Assembly (NCBI RefSeq): GCF_005047655.1
Contig: NZ_SUKF01000002.1
Span: forward strand, 436,930-500,929
Origin: Sinimarinibacterium arenosum
GTDB taxonomy: Bacteria; Pseudomonadota; Gammaproteobacteria; Nevskiales; Nevskiaceae
Direction of reading: 5' to 3'
Length of the DNA: 64,000 bases
The notes beneath the pieces are model-generated. The model was not told the origin of the DNA and ran no database searches. It worked only from the letters and a program-made list of their open reading frames with translations. The first letter of the stretch is position 1; each line of letters starts with the position of its first letter. Made by a program: the position numbers and the translations under genes. Below are positions 9,277 through 18,330 of this stretch, in pieces.

Positions 9277-9436
9277 CTGAAAACTGGCGTTACCCTCGGT
9301 CAATTCGCATGCTGACCATCCATGCCCGCAACAGCAGCGGGGAGCATGCATTTCGAATCAGAGAATGACCTCCCTGAGTCTGTCAGATGATGCCCGACCG
9401 TCAAGCGGGCCCATTGGGCCGATGAAGCGCCGCGCC

Positions 9437-10162
9437 TCAGTCGCCGAGGGACAGCGCCAGCAAACCTTCGAGCACCAGATTGGGGCGATGACTCCAGGAT
9501 TGCTGCAGATGCGGCCGCAGAATCTGGGCGTCGCCGCCGGTGATCAGGCACCGCGCCTGCACACCCAGCACGGCACCGCCGCGATCGATCGCCCCCAGAC
9601 AGGCCAGCATCGCGCCTTCGCGCACACAGGCCTCGGTATCGCGCCCGAGTCGGGCGTGGTAATCGGCCCCGAGCTGACGCGTCTCGAACCGTGTATGACC
9701 AAGGGTCGCGCGCTGCTGGGTCAGCAATCCGGCACAGATCACGCCTCCCAGATGCTGCCCCTGCGTATCGACGCAGTCGATCGTCAGCGCCGTCCCCGCA
9801 TCCGCGATACACACCGCTGACGGCGACTCGGCCCAGGCCGCGATCATCGCCAGCCAGCGATCGATTCCGAGACGGTGCGGCTCCGCGTACGCGTTGCGCA
9901 GACCCCGCCACATCGGGGCGCTGCGGGCGAACTGCGGACTGCAGCCGAAGCGCCGCTGCAGCGCACTGCTGAGTGCGGCTTCGAGTTCGGGGCCGGTGAC
10001 GTGGGCGACCCAGATCTGGCTAGGGGGTGTCTCGATCGCCAGTGCAGCCAGCACCGCGGCCGGGTTGCCGTCGTGTACCAACGCTCCACTGTGAATCAGG
10101 CCGGACGGATCAGCCAGAGCCCATTTCAAACGTGAGTTGCCGATATCAAGCAGCAGTTTCAT
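9437..10162 (-). CDS. coaX: Type III pantothenate kinase
   Basis: CoaX phosphorylates pantothenate in the first step of coenzyme A synthesis, in the cytoplasm. The 241-residue protein has the ASKHA-fold phosphate loop DIGNSRLKWA at residues 6-15, the catalytic-region LGIDRWLAMIAA and the second phosphate motif DAGTALTIDCVD. Length is normal. It follows birA with three bases between them. The birA-coaX order next to the tRNA-tuf cluster is known from pseudomonads; here about 8.9 kb of other genes separate coaX from tRNA-Tyr. Confidence 0.95.
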   Translation of the reverse strand: MKLLLDIGNSRLKWALADPSGLIHSGALVHDGNPAAVLAALAIETPPSQIWVAHVTGPELEAALSSALQRRFGCSPQFARSAPMWRGLRNAYAEPHRLGIDRWLAMIAAWAESPSAVCIADAGTALTIDCVDTQGQHLGGVICAGLLTQQRATLGHTRFETRQLGADYHARLGRDTEACVREGAMLACLGAIDRGGAVLGVQARCLITGGDAQILRPHLQQSWSHRPNLVLEGLLALSLGD

Positions 10163-10165
10163 TGC

Positions 10166-11164
10166 CTACAGCCTCAGACTGACTTCGCCGGAATGCAGCA
10201 CATGACGCTGTCCGTCAGATTCGACGATCAGCGCGCCATCCGCATCGACACCGCGGGCGTACCCCTCAAGACTTGCATCGGAACCCTGCCCGCCCCGGAA
10301 GATGTGCACGATCCGGTCGCGGGTCACGTCCAGCTCGCTCCAGCGCGCTGCCAGCGGCGCAAAACCGCTGCGACCATAACCCTCGAACAGCGCATGAAGT
10401 TCCCGCAGCAGGGCGATCGCCAGCGCATTGCGCCCACAGCGCGGTCGCCCAATGGCCGCGAGCGCAGCATCAAGATTGATGAAGGGCTGGCCAATCTGCG
10501 CATCTGGACCCGCGGGCAAATCCAGATTGATGCCGATGCCGGCGACGATGCGGCAGCCCCCCCCGGCCTCGCCGCGGTGCTCCAGCAGAATCCCGCCGAG
10601 CTTGCGGCCGTCGACCAGAATGTCGTTGGGCCACTTCAGACCAACCGTGTCCAGCCCGGCCTGCCGCAGCGCATTGGCGCAGATGACGCCGACAGCGAGC
10701 GGCAGCGCCCCCAGCTGCGGCGGCATCGCGTCGAACGACCAGGCCAGCGACAGCGCCAACTGGGCCCCGAACGGCGACACCCACTGACGACCGCGGCGAC
10801 CGCGTCCCGCAGTCTGCACCTCGGCCAACACCGCCTGCGGGTCCGATTCGGCGGACGCAGCCATGACCTGTGTGCTGGTCGAATCAGTCACCGGCAGCAC
10901 CTGCACGCGCAGCTGCGGCACTGCCGCCTGCAACCTCGCCGGATCCAGACGTTCGATCGGCTGCGGCAACCGGTACCCGAGACCCTGGCGCGCCTCCACC
11001 GCAAGCTGCCACTCCGCCAGCTTGGCAACGCGCTTGGCGAGGGCCGCACGGCTAATACCTGAAGCTGCGGCCAGATCCTCACCCGAATGCCACTGCCCGT
11101 CCGCCAGTCGGTCGACCAGCGCCAACAGCTCGGTTTCGCTTAGGGCTTGTGCCATCGCCGCCAC
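10166..11164 (-). CDS. birA: Biotin--protein ligase / biotin operon repressor BirA
   Basis: BirA makes biotinyl-AMP, attaches biotin to acetyl-CoA carboxylase, and in its full-length form represses biotin genes. The N-terminal region (about residues 8-65) is a winged helix-turn-helix (GEDLAAASGISRAALAKRV), so this is the bifunctional type. The ligase domain carries the biotin-AMP loop GRGRRGRQW, then LKWPNDILV and GGILLEH, all family landmarks. The C-terminal small domain follows. Length 332 matches. The start at 11164 (or ATG 11155, three codons later) lies inside the 3' end of plsY, so the two are translationally linked. Confidence 0.96.
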   Translation of the reverse strand: MAAMAQALSETELLALVDRLADGQWHSGEDLAAASGISRAALAKRVAKLAEWQLAVEARQGLGYRLPQPIERLDPARLQAAVPQLRVQVLPVTDSTSTQVMAASAESDPQAVLAEVQTAGRGRRGRQWVSPFGAQLALSLAWSFDAMPPQLGALPLAVGVICANALRQAGLDTVGLKWPNDILVDGRKLGGILLEHRGEAGGGCRIVAGIGINLDLPAGPDAQIGQPFINLDAALAAIGRPRCGRNALAIALLRELHALFEGYGRSGFAPLAARWSELDVTRDRIVHIFRGGQGSDASLEGYARGVDADGALIVESDGQRHVLHSGEVSLRL

Positions 11165-11787
11165 ACCATCGCTTTTTCGAAGCGGTGCTCATTACCCGCG
11201 AGCAGCCGCCGTACATTCTCACGGTGTTTCCAGATCACCAGCAGCGCCATCGCCACAGTAAACGCACCCGCCGCCGAAAACAGGCCGGAAACGCTGAAAC
11301 AGGTCACGTACAGCACCGCGACCAGGGTCGACATGATTGTGGCGAGGCTGACATAGCCGCTGAGTACGACCACGGCGACGAAACTCCCGAGCAGCCACGG
11401 CAGTGACGCGGTCAGCAAAACCCCGAATACGCCGGCCAGGGTGGCTACGCCCTTGCCGCCGCGAAAACCGGCGGTGACTGGATAGCAATGCCCAACCGCA
11501 ACGGCGACGCCACAAACATAGGCCTGCTCATCGGGACTGAGCAACGGCGTTCCCAGAGTCGGCGCCTGCGGCACCAGCCAGGTTGCGCACACGCCCTTGA
11601 GCACATCGATCGCCAGCACCGCCAACGCGAAGCCCGCCCCCTGGGTGCGCAGGGCATTGGTCGCCCCGAGATTGCCGCTGCCGAGCTTGCGCAGATCGAT
11701 GCCTCCGCGCAGCGCACCAACAATCTGCCCCCCCATGACGGTCCCGATCAGATAGGCCAGCGCAGTCTGCAGCAGGGTATCGATCAT
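11140..11787 (-). CDS. plsY: Acyl-phosphate glycerol-3-phosphate acyltransferase PlsY
   Basis: PlsY transfers the acyl group of acyl-phosphate to glycerol-3-phosphate, the first step of phospholipid synthesis, in the inner membrane. The 215-residue protein has about five membrane spans and the three PlsY motifs: GSGNLGATNALR near residue 38, HCYPVTAGFRGGKGVAT in the middle and WKHRENVRRLLAGNEHRF near the end. It follows the M61 peptidase gene with three bases between them and overlaps birA by 25 bases, so M61-plsY-birA-coaX look like one transcript. Confidence 0.96.
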   Translation of the reverse strand: MIDTLLQTALAYLIGTVMGGQIVGALRGGIDLRKLGSGNLGATNALRTQGAGFALAVLAIDVLKGVCATWLVPQAPTLGTPLLSPDEQAYVCGVAVAVGHCYPVTAGFRGGKGVATLAGVFGVLLTASLPWLLGSFVAVVVLSGYVSLATIMSTLVAVLYVTCFSVSGLFSAAGAFTVAMALLVIWKHRENVRRLLAGNEHRFEKAMVWRRWHKP

Positions 11788-11790
11788 GGT

Positions 11791-13572
11791 TCAGACTCCA
11801 AGCCAGGCACGACGGCGATCAGCGACCACGCCGTCGGCGTGCTGCAGACTCAAGGTCCAGGTATCGGCTGGCGCCGCCTTTGGCTTCAGCTCGACTGTCA
11901 TCAGCTCATCATCGCGGAACAGGTGCAGGCTCACCGTCTGATCGGGTTGCAGCGACATCTGCAGGGCATCCCAGTTGGCGTGAGTCACGCGCTGACCATC
12001 CAGCGCCACAATTTGATCGCCGGCATGGATCGCTGCCGCTGCCGCGGCACTTTCGCTGTACACCGTGGCAACCGTGGCCGAGCCACCGCGCAGCTTGATT
12101 CCCAACGTGCATGGCAATGCGCGCGCCGTGGCGCGGCCGCCGTTGTCGGCCGAACCCTGCGCCGGGCGCCGCTGTGCCGACACGCCGAATTCGGCCAGAA
12201 GATCGGTCAGTGGCAGAGGATCGGTCGAACGCAGCAGCCCATCAAAGAATGCGCGCAGGTCAAGGCCCGACAACGATTGCGCCAGTTGCTCAAGCCCGCC
12301 TTCGGGCACCGGCGTCTGCGTACGCCCCCAGCGCTGCCAGGCGGCACGCATGACGTCGTCCAGCGTCACCGTCGATTTCAGCCGCAGGATCAGATCCAGG
12401 CACAGCGCCGCCAGCGCGCCCTTGCTGTAGTAGCTGACCGCCTGATTCGGCGTGTTCTCATCCGGCTGGTAATGCTTGGTCCAGGCCTCGAAGCTGGCGT
12501 CGGCCAGCGACTGCACCGCCGCCCCGGGCGTGCGCTCGACGCGGGTCGCCTGCACCGACAGCAGGTCCAGGTAGCGCGGCGCATCGATGATGCCGGCGCG
12601 CAGCAGCAGCAGATCGTCGTAGTACGAGGTCACGCCCTCGTAATGCCACAGATCGCGCGTGTAGGCCTCCGCGCCCAGATCCGATTCGGCGAACGCCTGC
12701 GCGGTGATGCGCTTGACGTTCCACAGGTGGAAATATTCATGACTGCACAGGCCGAGAAAGCCGATGTAGTCCTGACTCGGCTGGCTTGCGCCCGGCTGCG
12801 GCAGATCGCCGCGCGAACAGATCAGCGCGGTGGAGCTGCGATGCTCCAGCCCGCCGTAGCCGCTGCCCACCACGTTGGTCAGGAACAGGTACTGCGGCAG
12901 CGACGGTTCGCCGCCGAACATCGCGCGCTCGGTCGCGCAGATGCGCTGCAGGTCTTCGGTCACGCGCTGGCGATCCAGTGTGCAGCGCCCCGCCAGCACC
13001 AGCGCATGCGGAATGCCGTCGACGTCGAATTCCAGCCGTTCAAAGCGACCCATCTCGACCGGATGGTCGATCAGCTCTTCGTAATCCTCGGCCCGATAGC
13101 GTCCGAAGCCGTCGGCGTCGACCGCCAGCGGCCTCATCGCGGTGGCCACGCGCCAGCCGTCGCACGCCGCGTCGTCCGGCCTCAACAGCTCCAATTCGAA
13201 CGGACCATCGCCCCCCTCGGGCCGATAGAACAGCGAGCTGCCGTTGAAGAACCCGCGACGCAGATCGAGGTAGGCCTTGCGTACCGAGACATCGAAGGCA
13301 TAGACGCGATACCGCAGTTGCAGCGGACCGGCGCAGGGCGCGCAGCGCAGCGAGCGCTTGTCCAGCCGTTCGAGCGCGATACGCTGCCCCCCGCAGCTCG
13401 CCGTGAGGTCGACGACATGCTTGGCGAAATCGCGCACCAGATAGCTGCCACGGATCCATGACGGCAGCCGGAACACCTGCCCCGCCGGGTTTGGCGCAGC
13501 CACAGTGCAGAGGACTTCAAACAGGTGCTCGCGCGGGGCAACCGGCTGCACGCGATAGACGGCGACGCTCAT
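11791..13572 (-). CDS. M61-family metallopeptidase with C-terminal PDZ domain
   Basis: The 593-residue protein is a gluzincin peptidase of the M61 (glycyl aminopeptidase-like) family. The zinc site HEYFH is at residues 278-282 within CSHEYFHLWNVKRI, and the following ESDLGAEAYTRDLWHYEGVTSYYDDLLL supplies the downstream glutamate expected for the third ligand. A PDZ domain follows near the C-terminus (LGIKLRGGSATVATVYSES through GDQIVALDGQRVT). No signal peptide is seen, as is common for this family. It heads the plsY-birA-coaX run. Substrates are unknown; family members prefer N-terminal glycine or alanine. Confidence 0.93.
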   Translation of the reverse strand: MSVAVYRVQPVAPREHLFEVLCTVAAPNPAGQVFRLPSWIRGSYLVRDFAKHVVDLTASCGGQRIALERLDKRSLRCAPCAGPLQLRYRVYAFDVSVRKAYLDLRRGFFNGSSLFYRPEGGDGPFELELLRPDDAACDGWRVATAMRPLAVDADGFGRYRAEDYEELIDHPVEMGRFERLEFDVDGIPHALVLAGRCTLDRQRVTEDLQRICATERAMFGGEPSLPQYLFLTNVVGSGYGGLEHRSSTALICSRGDLPQPGASQPSQDYIGFLGLCSHEYFHLWNVKRITAQAFAESDLGAEAYTRDLWHYEGVTSYYDDLLLLRAGIIDAPRYLDLLSVQATRVERTPGAAVQSLADASFEAWTKHYQPDENTPNQAVSYYSKGALAALCLDLILRLKSTVTLDDVMRAAWQRWGRTQTPVPEGGLEQLAQSLSGLDLRAFFDGLLRSTDPLPLTDLLAEFGVSAQRRPAQGSADNGGRATARALPCTLGIKLRGGSATVATVYSESAAAAAAIHAGDQIVALDGQRVTHANWDALQMSLQPDQTVSLHLFRDDELMTVELKPKAAPADTWTLSLQHADGVVADRRRAWLGV

Positions 13573-13658
13573 GACGCTGCGGTACCCGCAGGAATGACTA
13601 AGGTGCGCATTCTATCGCGAGCGCGGCGCCACCCTGACGCCGCACTCGCACCGCAGGC

Positions 13659-13907
13659 TCATAGATCCACATCGACCGCCAGCGTGCGCGCCGGCATCCG
13701 GTCGTACTGCCCATCGCCCAACTCGCTTTTGGAAACCGGATCGCGTGCATCAATGAGGTTTGTGCCCATCAGGCGCAGTCCCCAGTGCGGGATGCAATAG
13801 CCCAGCATGGCGTCGAACACCGAACACGCATCGACTCCAGGCGCGTTGCGCTGGTTCAGATAGCGGAGCCCGAGATGGACGTGAAAGCAGCCTGGACAGA
13901 CTACCCC
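13659..13907 (-). pseudogene. Leftover C-terminus of a TonB-dependent receptor
   Basis: Read on the minus strand from just after the DUF4197 stop codon to the TGA at 13659-13661, this stretch encodes about 80 residues with no start codon at its head. It includes LGLRYLNQRNAPG, then DAMLGY, then WGLRLMGTNLIDARDP and a final RTLAVDVDL. This is the layout of the last three or four beta-strands of a TonB-dependent outer-membrane receptor, where VxNLFDxxY and a closing aromatic or hydrophobic strand are usual. The rest of the receptor is absent, replaced by the DUF4197 gene. I read it as a decayed gene fragment; it is too short to work alone. Confidence 0.7.
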
Positions 13908-14651
13908 TTATCCTTGGCTGCCAAACACCTTGCGCAGCAGCTCGGTGGTGCGCGCGCGCGGATCGCGGCGGATGCGGGCCTCTTCGGCGGCAATCGAATA
14001 GAACAGGCCATCGACGGCCTTGCCGGTGACGTAGGCGTCCAGGTCGGTGTCCTTGACGCCGGCCAGCTGCAACAGCGGACCGTAGCTGCTCATTAAGGTC
14101 TTGTACTGCTGGGTCACGCCGACCTTCTGTGTCGCCGACTGCACGATCGGCACGAACCGCGCCTGGATCGCGTCCCCGGCCGTACGACGGAAATACTGCG
14201 TCGCCGCGTCCTGTCCACCGCCGAGAATGCCTCGCGCATCGGCTACCGACATTTCACGCACGGCGTTGCCGAAGATGTCGGCAACCTCGGGAACTGCCTT
14301 TTCAGCCGCTCGATTCAACGTCAGCTGAAATTCGTCGATCTGTCCGCCCAGGCCCGCGGCACGCATCGCCTGCTCAACCTTGCGCAGCTGCTCCGGCAAT
14401 GGAATCCGCACCGCCGGATTGCCCCAGAAGCCGTTACTGCGTCCCAGCGTCGTGATCGCAGAGGTCGTGCCCTGCGCCAGCGCTTCGCGCAGACCGGCAA
14501 CGATCTCGGATTCCGCCAGCGCATTCGACGCCGAGCCGCCATAGGCCTGACCCGCGATCTGCACCATCTGATTCATGGTGGCCTGGTCCATGCCCGCGCA
14601 GCCACTCAGCACAGACGACACAGCGGCGGCGATCAGCAGTTTTCGATTCAT
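13908..14651 (-). CDS. Exported DUF4197 protein
   Basis: The 247-residue product has a lipoprotein-like signal (VSSVLSGCAGMD, Cys at residue 18) and the DUF4197 body: GLREALAQGTTSAITTLGRSNGFWGNPAVRIPLPE, then FGNAVREMSVADARGILGGGQDAATQYFRRTA and the C-terminal VTGKAVDGLFYSIAAEEARIRRDP. Function of the family is unknown; it is common in gammaproteobacteria and likely periplasmic. It lies 38 bases downstream of the metallohydrolase gene on the same strand, and its 3' end abuts the receptor remnant. It probably shares a transcript with the gene upstream. Confidence 0.88.
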   Translation of the reverse strand: MNRKLLIAAAVSSVLSGCAGMDQATMNQMVQIAGQAYGGSASNALAESEIVAGLREALAQGTTSAITTLGRSNGFWGNPAVRIPLPEQLRKVEQAMRAAGLGGQIDEFQLTLNRAAEKAVPEVADIFGNAVREMSVADARGILGGGQDAATQYFRRTAGDAIQARFVPIVQSATQKVGVTQQYKTLMSSYGPLLQLAGVKDTDLDAYVTGKAVDGLFYSIAAEEARIRRDPRARTTELLRKVFGSQG

Positions 14652-14689
14652 CGGGACGCGGACTCCAAAACGAGAAGGTCAGGACCGGA

Positions 14690-16348
14690 TTATGGCGCCT
14701 GCAGGAACACGGGGTTACCCAAGGTCGTGCGCGACGCCAGATCGCGCGTCTCGATGCGCCAGATCGTTCCCAGCGGACCTTCGCTGGAGGGCTCCCGCAG
14801 CACCTCGCGGTGGTCCTCGAAATCGTCGCTGGTGATCGGCACAATCGCGACCACGCGACCATCACGCAGGTAGTGCAGGCTCTGCCCCTGCGCGCCGCCG
14901 ACGCGCACGTGCAGTGCCACCGGCACATCTTCGGCCACCTTCAGCGTGTCGCCGAAGATTCCGCTCTGGCCATCTGCCGTGGTCGCACTGAATTCCAGCG
15001 TCGGGCTGCGCGCCACGCCGCGCGTGCGCACATAGGCGTGACCCGCCTGGATCGCCGCAGTCAGTGCCGCACGCGACAGTGACTCAGCGTAGACCGCGGT
15101 CACCGAGGACCCATAACCACGGCGCTCGCGCTCAGCCTGATCCGGCTCGACGCCCTTGGAATCCGAACCCGATACGCCGGTAATCCGGTGCCCCTGGCGC
15201 AGTTGCTCATCCCACAGATTCAACGCGGTGCTCATGAACGGATTCTCGATCTGCAGCCCCGGAACCGGCACACCCAGATCCGCCGCCGTCGCCATTACCG
15301 GGCCGTTCAGGATCTCGATCGTGTCGACCGTATCCCAATCGATCTGATCGCCCAGCGTGAACTCACAGCCGCGACAGAAATTCGCGAATACCGGCCCGGG
15401 AAAACTGGTCGGGTGATTGATCTGGAACAATGCGCCGGCCGCCTTGGCCCGAAGCTGGATGGCGCCGAGCGTGACGTCCTCGAAGCCATGCCGGTAATCG
15501 ATCACCCCCGGCGTTTCACCATGCGTGGTCGCATGACCGAAATAGGTGATGATCTCGCGCCCGGGCCAGATCAGCAGGTCGGGATTCGCCCGCTGTACCG
15601 CGCCCAGGGTGCGCCAGTGCGCCCCGGTGACGTATTCGGTGACCATCAGGAAATCCAGTTGCGCCGCACGCGCCTGTTCGATGAAGCCGGCCCAGTCCGG
15701 CGCATTCGGATTCGAGTGGTAGGCGTGCATGTGGAAATCGCCGTGATACCAGCCGGGAACGATACGTGCGACATGCCCGGCGTCGACCGGATCATTCGCG
15801 GGCGTCACCCCGGCCGCGGCTTTGCATTCGACCTTGACCCGCCACTCGGCGCCTTCGGGCGCCACCGCGGCAATGCCCAGCTCAGCGCTCCAGACGCCCG
15901 GCTCAATGGCGCCTGGCAGATAGCCGCGTTCAGCCTGCGCCGCCTCGACGAACACCGGCACCTGATCGTTGTCGATGCGCCCCTGACGCGAGCCCGACCA
16001 GCCGCGAAAGCCCTCGGCACTGCGATAGCCGTGCTGATCCCACAGCCCCAGATCGAGCGTCGTCGCCGTCAGCGGCGTCGACGGCAGCACACCGGACTCG
16101 GTCCACTGATACGACAGCTCGATACGACCGGTGCCGGCAGTGACCTCGAACGGAAGCATTCGATAGGTCTTGGCGTCAGCCGGGGTTACGGCGCCGTGAA
16201 ACTCCAGCGCCTCAGCCTGCGGTGAGCACAGCGCCGCATCCACCGGAGGCGGTTCGCCCCCCGGCGGCAACGCACTGCTGCCGCAACCGTGAACGAGCGC
16301 GGCTGTCCCCAGGACCATGGACACACCGGCAATTCGAATGGCTCGCAT
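14690..16348 (-). CDS. CehA/McbA-type metallohydrolase lipoprotein
   Basis: The 552-residue protein has a lipoprotein signal ending LVHGC (Cys near residue 22). The C-terminal half looks like a PHP-type metallohydrolase of the CehA/McbA family: the metal motif FHMHAYHSN with H206, H208 and H211, then LDFLMVTEYVTG, a WPGREIITYFGHATTHG segment and GVSGSDSKG toward the end. Family members hydrolyse aryl esters or carbamates, but many have unknown substrates, so I do not assign carbaryl hydrolysis. The N-terminal half (residues 30-190) appears to be a beta-rich carbohydrate- or proprotein-like domain that I cannot name. It is divergent from the esterase gene at 16398. Confidence 0.78.
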   Translation of the reverse strand: MRAIRIAGVSMVLGTAALVHGCGSSALPPGGEPPPVDAALCSPQAEALEFHGAVTPADAKTYRMLPFEVTAGTGRIELSYQWTESGVLPSTPLTATTLDLGLWDQHGYRSAEGFRGWSGSRQGRIDNDQVPVFVEAAQAERGYLPGAIEPGVWSAELGIAAVAPEGAEWRVKVECKAAAGVTPANDPVDAGHVARIVPGWYHGDFHMHAYHSNPNAPDWAGFIEQARAAQLDFLMVTEYVTGAHWRTLGAVQRANPDLLIWPGREIITYFGHATTHGETPGVIDYRHGFEDVTLGAIQLRAKAAGALFQINHPTSFPGPVFANFCRGCEFTLGDQIDWDTVDTIEILNGPVMATAADLGVPVPGLQIENPFMSTALNLWDEQLRQGHRITGVSGSDSKGVEPDQAERERRGYGSSVTAVYAESLSRAALTAAIQAGHAYVRTRGVARSPTLEFSATTADGQSGIFGDTLKVAEDVPVALHVRVGGAQGQSLHYLRDGRVVAIVPITSDDFEDHREVLREPSSEGPLGTIWRIETRDLASRTTLGNPVFLQAP

Positions 16349-16397
16349 TGTCCGATTCTAACGTGGCAGCCGTGACCGCTTTGGGTATGCTTGAGGC

Positions 16398-17342
16398 ATG
16401 CATAACACAATGAATTCACATCAATCCGCATCGCCCTCCCTGCTCAGCCGCGTCGCACGCCGTGCGGTGCGCTGGCTGGTGCGCCCGATCATCAGCGGCA
16501 GCGGTGACGTTCCCGCGCGGCGCAAACGCCTGGAACGCATCGTCGGCATGACACAACTGCCGGCTCCCATCTGTACGAGCATCGAACCGACGACCCTGCG
16601 CGGCGTGGCCGCGGAGTGGATCAGCAACGGTCGCGTCACCCCCAAGCGCACGGTGCTGTATTTCCACGGCGGCGCCTATCTCATGGGATCGCCGGCCACG
16701 CACCGTCAGTTGACGACGCGCATCGCAAAACGCTGGCAGGCACGCGTGGCCTCGGTCGACTACCGGCTGGCACCGGAGCACCCGTTCCCCGCGGCAACCG
16801 ATGACGCGTTGGCAGCGTATCGCGCGCTGTTGGAGCAAGGGGTCGATCCGGCCACGCTGGTGATTGCCGGAGATTCGGCCGGCGGCGGGCTGGCATTGGC
16901 CTGTGCGCTGCAGGTGCGCGATGGCGGACTGCCCCTGCCCGCAGCGCTGGTACTGTTTTCGCCCTGGACCGACCTCAGCCTCAGTGGCGCGTCGATGCAG
17001 GGTTTGGCAAACCAGGACGACATGCTGGACCCGGACCGCCTGCGCGACGCCGCGAACACCTACCTCGACGGCGCTGCGGCAACCACAGCGCTGGCATCCC
17101 CGCTGAATGCAGACCTGCACGGCCTGCCACCGGTCCTGATCCAGGTGAGTGATTGCGAAGTGCTGCTGGACGATTCGCGGCGGCTGCTCGATTCATTGCA
17201 TGCCGCCGGATCGCCAGCCCATATGAGCGTCTGGCACGGCATGCATCATGTCTGGCCGCTCTTCGCGGGACTGGTCCCGGAAGCCGACGCGGCACTGGAT
17301 GAAGCGGCGACGCTGCTCGACAACGGGCTGCGACCGGCGTGA
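16398..17342 (+). CDS. Alpha/beta hydrolase, hormone-sensitive lipase-like esterase
   Basis: The 314-residue enzyme has the HSL-family oxyanion motif HGGAYLMGS (H90) and the nucleophile motif GDSAGGG with Ser at residue 160. A catalytic His is expected in WHGMHHVWPLF near the C-terminus and the Asp in the VSDCEVLLDDS segment. It should hydrolyse short-chain acyl esters. No signal peptide is evident. Start is the ATG at 16398, with an alternative at 16410. Its stop overlaps the GTG start of a second hydrolase by four bases, so the two are probably co-translated and may act on related substrates. Confidence 0.88.
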   Translation: MHNTMNSHQSASPSLLSRVARRAVRWLVRPIISGSGDVPARRKRLERIVGMTQLPAPICTSIEPTTLRGVAAEWISNGRVTPKRTVLYFHGGAYLMGSPATHRQLTTRIAKRWQARVASVDYRLAPEHPFPAATDDALAAYRALLEQGVDPATLVIAGDSAGGGLALACALQVRDGGLPLPAALVLFSPWTDLSLSGASMQGLANQDDMLDPDRLRDAANTYLDGAAATTALASPLNADLHGLPPVLIQVSDCEVLLDDSRRLLDSLHAAGSPAHMSVWHGMHHVWPLFAGLVPEADAALDEAATLLDNGLRPA

Positions 17343-18232
17343 CCTTCAGTCGCTGGCGCGACACCGGACTGCGCTACGATTTTGGTGGCCATTCGATCTT
17401 TCATCAGCGCCACGGCGACGGCGCCACCGCGCTGCTTCTGATTCACGGCTTTCCCACCGCGTCCTGGGATTTCGAAGCGATATGGCCGACGCTGTGTACG
17501 CAGTTCGATCATGTGCTCGCACCCGATCTGCTGGGCTTCGGCTACTCCGACAAACCCGCCCGGCACCGTTATTCGTTGCTCGAACAGGCAGACCTGTGCG
17601 AGTCCCTGCTGAAGAACTACTGCGTTGACGACGTGCATCTGATCGCGCACGACTACGGTGTCAGCGTCGCGCAGGAGTTGCTGGCCCGCTTTGAGGGGCG
17701 TGGCGGCAGTGGACGGCGCCTGCGCTCAATCACATTCCTCAACGGCGGCCTGTTCCCTGAAGTCCACCGTCCACGTCCGGTCCAGCGCCTACTGCGTAGT
17801 CCGCTCGGCCCACTGGTTGCGCGCGGATTCAGCGAACGGCGTTTTGGACGCTCGTTTTCACGTGTGTTCGGCCCGCATACCCAGCCGTCGCCGATCGAGC
17901 TGCACGACTACTTTGCCCTGATCACCACCAACAACGGTCAGCGCGTGATGCCGCGCCTGATCCGCTATCTCGATCAGCGCCGCGAGTTCCGCGATCGCTG
18001 GGTCGGCGCGATGACCGCAACACAGGTGCCGATGCGCCTGATCGATGGCATCAGCGATCCGGTCTCTGGCGCCGCAATGGCCACGCGTTACACCGAGCTG
18101 ATTCCAAATCCGGACGTGGTGCTACTGGAAGGCATCGGCCACTATCCGCATGTCGAGGCCCCGGACCGCATGCTGAAGGCGTTCACCGAATTTCATCGCA
18201 AGCGCGTGACGGCTGAAGCACTACCGGCATGA
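17339..18232 (+). CDS. Alpha/beta hydrolase with an Asp nucleophile (epoxide hydrolase/dehalogenase-like)
   Basis: The 297-residue protein has the oxyanion motif LIHGFPTASWDF and a nucleophile elbow LIAHDYGVSVAQE in which Asp (residue 105) takes the place of Ser. That pattern is seen in epoxide hydrolases and haloalkane dehalogenases. The catalytic His is in GIGHYPHVEAPD near the C-terminus. The start is GTG at 17339, overlapping the stop of the upstream esterase. Substrate cannot be told from sequence; the tandem arrangement suggests serial hydrolysis of the same class of compound, which is inference. Confidence 0.85.
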   Translation: MTFSRWRDTGLRYDFGGHSIFHQRHGDGATALLLIHGFPTASWDFEAIWPTLCTQFDHVLAPDLLGFGYSDKPARHRYSLLEQADLCESLLKNYCVDDVHLIAHDYGVSVAQELLARFEGRGGSGRRLRSITFLNGGLFPEVHRPRPVQRLLRSPLGPLVARGFSERRFGRSFSRVFGPHTQPSPIELHDYFALITTNNGQRVMPRLIRYLDQRREFRDRWVGAMTATQVPMRLIDGISDPVSGAAMATRYTELIPNPDVVLLEGIGHYPHVEAPDRMLKAFTEFHRKRVTAEALPA

Positions 18233-18330
18233 TCTGATAGCCACGGCGAGCGGCCACTGGTCCGCCGCCCGTGGTCGCGGCTATGCTCGACGGACGCGCG
18301 CAGTAGGCCGCGCGCGCTTCCGGGACGAAC

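Noticed and set aside
11488..13461. Plus-strand frame of 657 residues across plsY and the M61 peptidase gene
   Set aside because: It is antisense to two well-supported genes, and its composition (Arg, Gln, His) is typical of a shadow frame.
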